Shown here: positions 62,592 to 64,000 of the stretch, in pieces
Numbering within the stretch: position 1 is the stretch's first letter
How the letters are laid out: every line of letters begins with the position of its first letter
Origin: CAYJFQ01 sp964369955
Lineage (GTDB): Bacteria; Bacillota_I; Bacilli_A; Erysipelotrichales; Erysipelotrichaceae
Direction of reading: 5' to 3'
Assembly: GCA_964369955.1 (NCBI GenBank)
Contig: CAYJFQ010000007.1
Coordinates: forward strand, 14,276 to 78,275
Length of the DNA: 64,000 nt
Notes under the pieces: generated by a model
The model's database searches: none
Seen by the model: only the letters and a program-made list of their open reading frames with translations
Told to the model about the DNA's origin: nothing
Made by a program: the position numbers and the translations under genes

Positions 62592-63275
62592 ATGGAATTT
62601 AAAGATAGTGGGTTAAGTGCCTGGGAAGATAATGCAGAATTTTGGGATGAGTATATGGGTGATATCTAACCACTTTCATTTAGAGATGGTTAGACCTAAG
62701 GTCAATGAGTATTTGGCAGTAAATAGTGATGACTATGTTTTAGATATTGCTTGTGGTAATGGTAATTATTCTGAGGCTATGACTTTATTAGAAGCTAAAG
62801 TTCTAGCTATTGATTATAGTCCTAAAATGATTGAATTAGCTGTAAAAAAAGAAGCAAAGCCTTAGATAAAGTTAACTTTAAAGTTTGTGATGTAACTAGC
62901 TACCAACAATTAGAAGAATTAAAAGGTGATAAGCCTTTTACTAAAGCAGTAGCTAATATGGCTATTATGGATATCGGTAAAATTAAACCCTTCTTTAAAA
63001 GTTTATCAAAGTTACTATCTGATAGTGGTTGTTTTGTCTTTGCAATGCATCGCCCTTGTTTTACGTATGAGGACCAAGATTATTTTACTAGCATCATAAA
63101 TAAAGTAGCCGCAATTGAAGGGCAGCCTTCTCTTCAAAACTATTACCATCGTAGTTTAACTGATTTATTTGGGGTTATTTTTGAGTTCACTTTTGTAATT
63201 GATAGATTTTACGAGGTTCCATTTAAGAATGAAAAAACTCCTATTATCATGATCGTTAGATTAATAAAAAAGTAG
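62592..63275 (+). pseudogene. Frameshifted SAM-dependent methyltransferase
   Basis: ATG at 62592, behind GTGAGG, opens MEFKDSGLSAWEDNAEFW, which stops at 62668. The sense continues in a second frame (SNHFHLEMVRPKVNEYL, then VLDIACGNGNYSEAMTLL, the SAM-binding motif I, and VLAIDYSPKMIELA) and stops at 62865. A third frame (from LDKVNFKVCDVTSY through FVFAMHRPCFTYEDQ to 63275) holds the remaining domain. All parts of a class I methyltransferase of about 225 residues are present. The second slip is in an A-rich run (AAAAAAAGAAGCAAAG), so sequencing error at a homopolymer is possible for that one. Confidence 0.82.
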
Positions 63276-63293
63276 ATTAATCATCTACTTTTC
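63266..63293. terminator. Bidirectional terminator between methyltransferase remnant and last gene
   Basis: AAAAGTAGAT/ATCTACTTTT hairpin with a 5-nt loop. The T run is stronger on the minus strand (six T) than on the plus strand (four T). Confidence 0.75.
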
Positions 63294-63911
63294 GTTTGAA
63301 TTTTCTGCTATTGATTTAATCCAGAGGCTCATCATAATCACAAAGATAAAGATTGTGATTTTATTAGGAAGATTAATTAATATTATTTCTATTTGCTTAA
63401 ATAATTCTGTTTGTGCTGAAGCTATGATAAAGTCTTTAATTGTTGAGAGAAGAATGTAACAGCTAAATATTATTATTGAAATTTTCCAGTTAACTGTTGT
63501 TAAGTCAATAGTTGGTTTTGGGAATAGTATTTTTACTAAATTAATAAACAGTAGTAAAAGCCCTAAGAAAAATAAGCCTACTGATAATACATACAATAAA
63601 TCAGAAATTAAATAAGTAATATGAATAAAGTTTAAACTTGCAACTCCTAGTATTCCCTTAGGGATAACTGTAATTACCCCGTAAGTTACAAGTGACATAT
63701 ATACTCCGTAAGAAATCATAATTAATTCTTTTTTTCTAATTAACAAACTTGCTGCAATTGCCAAAATTAACACAAAGTTAAGTAAAAATGAAATATCTAA
63801 TAAATTAGATTCTTGGTTTGTAAGAGTTAAATATATGACTATCACAACCGCGAAAACTTGATTAAAAACTAAGCTTAATGCGGCTACATTAAAATATTTG
63901 TTTTTCTTCAT
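63285..63911 (-). CDS. Hypothetical multi-pass membrane protein
   Basis: The 208-residue protein has about six membrane segments (around 8-28, 38-58, 65-85, 100-125, 145-165 and 178-200) and a short polar tail. AGGAGA precedes the ATG. I recognise no family. It is the last gene in the window; the remaining 89 bp hold only AT-rich sequence with no clear feature. Confidence 0.65.
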   Translation of the reverse strand: MKKNKYFNVAALSLVFNQVFAVVIVIYLTLTNQESNLLDISFLLNFVLILAIAASLLIRKKELIMISYGVYMSLVTYGVITVIPKGILGVASLNFIHITYLISDLLYVLSVGLFFLGLLLLFINLVKILFPKPTIDLTTVNWKISIIIFSCYILLSTIKDFIIASAQTELFKQIEIILINLPNKITIFIFVIMMSLWIKSIAENSNEK

Positions 63912-64000
63912 AGAGATCTCCTTAGTGACTTTGTTGCTTGTTTCTATTGAGTTAAGTATAACTTATTTTACATTATGGGTAAAGTTTAAGGAAATAAAAA

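Noticed and set aside
62592..62865. Programmed frameshifting in the methyltransferase
   Set aside because: Two separate shifts are needed, no slippery heptamer plus pseudoknot was seen, and such methyltransferases are not known to use it.
1..64000. UGA-as-Trp recoding (Mollicutes-like code)
   Set aside because: TGA terminates fetA and the MATE gene at 48559 at the expected lengths, and conserved Trp positions use TGG.
1..64000. tRNA genes, rRNA, CRISPR arrays, insertion sequences, prophage
   Set aside because: No cloverleaf-like GTTCRANYC sequences, regular spaced repeats, transposase or phage genes were recognised on reading.

Overview
The window looks like a piece of a low-GC Bacillota chromosome that uses the standard genetic code. 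TGA is a genuine stop (fetA, and the MATE gene ending at 48559) and TGG encodes Trp. Secreted cell-wall hydrolases (M23, GH25) and an MBOAT O-acylation cassette argue for a walled cell. Adenosylcobalamin-dependent NrdJ, desulfoferrodoxin and lipoate scavenging suit an anaerobe or microaerophile. I favour the Erysipelotrichia/Turicibacter/Haloplasma side of the Bacilli, with low confidence. About four fifths of the genes lie on the minus strand, as expected for one replichore with the fork moving right to left.

Layout. 1-8.1 kb (minus): an origin-proximal core cluster, walJ (partial), M23 peptidase, dnaB, rplI, gdpP, yybS, rpsR, ssb, rpsF and ispD. 8.3-14.7 kb (plus): nrdJ, a broken NTF2-like gene, a patatin-like lipase and an ABC-2 exporter with two sibling permeases. 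14.8-18.7 kb (minus): a MATE pump and a polar amino-acid ABC transporter behind a T-box leader whose specifier reads best as CGC (Arg). 18.8-21.0 kb (plus): a zinc-finger/SHOCT protein and FetAB. 21-27.7 kb (minus): a marR-controlled heterodimeric ABC exporter, then small accessory genes (lipoprotein, Vat-type acetyltransferase, zinc ribbon membrane protein, YubB/Api92-like protein).

27.7-35.7 kb (minus): CBS-type pyrophosphatase; a tightly overlapped DUF4358 - MBOAT - DHHW - small membrane protein - GH25 lysozyme cassette; a SemiSWEET; and an ApbE - EetB-like - EetA-like flavinylation/electron-transfer trio. 35.7-42.1 kb (minus): rqcP, mfd, pth, jag, yidC, rnpA and rpmH. Where dnaA would normally follow rpmH there is instead a 1000-residue mosaic surface protein (42.2-45.2 kb), and I see no DnaA-box cluster. 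45.3-49.4 kb: desulfoferrodoxin, an MDR dehydrogenase, a second MATE pump and a second patatin. 49.4-56.0 kb (minus): a complete glycine cleavage module, lplA - lpdA - [tandem glycine riboswitch plus terminator] - gcvT - gcvH - gcvPA - gcvPB. 56.1-64 kb: two consecutive ATPase-FtsX fusion transporters, a divergent phosphodiesterase, a membrane protein, a doubly frameshifted methyltransferase and a last membrane protein.

Regulation is the most striking aspect. There is a T-box, a glycine riboswitch, a probable SD-sequestering rpsF leader, a hairpin that buries the rnpA ribosome-binding site, and five genes (pth, lplA, the ABC gene starting at 60727, the phosphodiesterase at 60813 and the patatin at 49370) whose -10 element ends exactly 6 nt before the ATG with no Shine-Dalgarno, suggesting leaderless mRNAs. 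No tRNA, rRNA, CRISPR array, insertion sequence or prophage was recognised.
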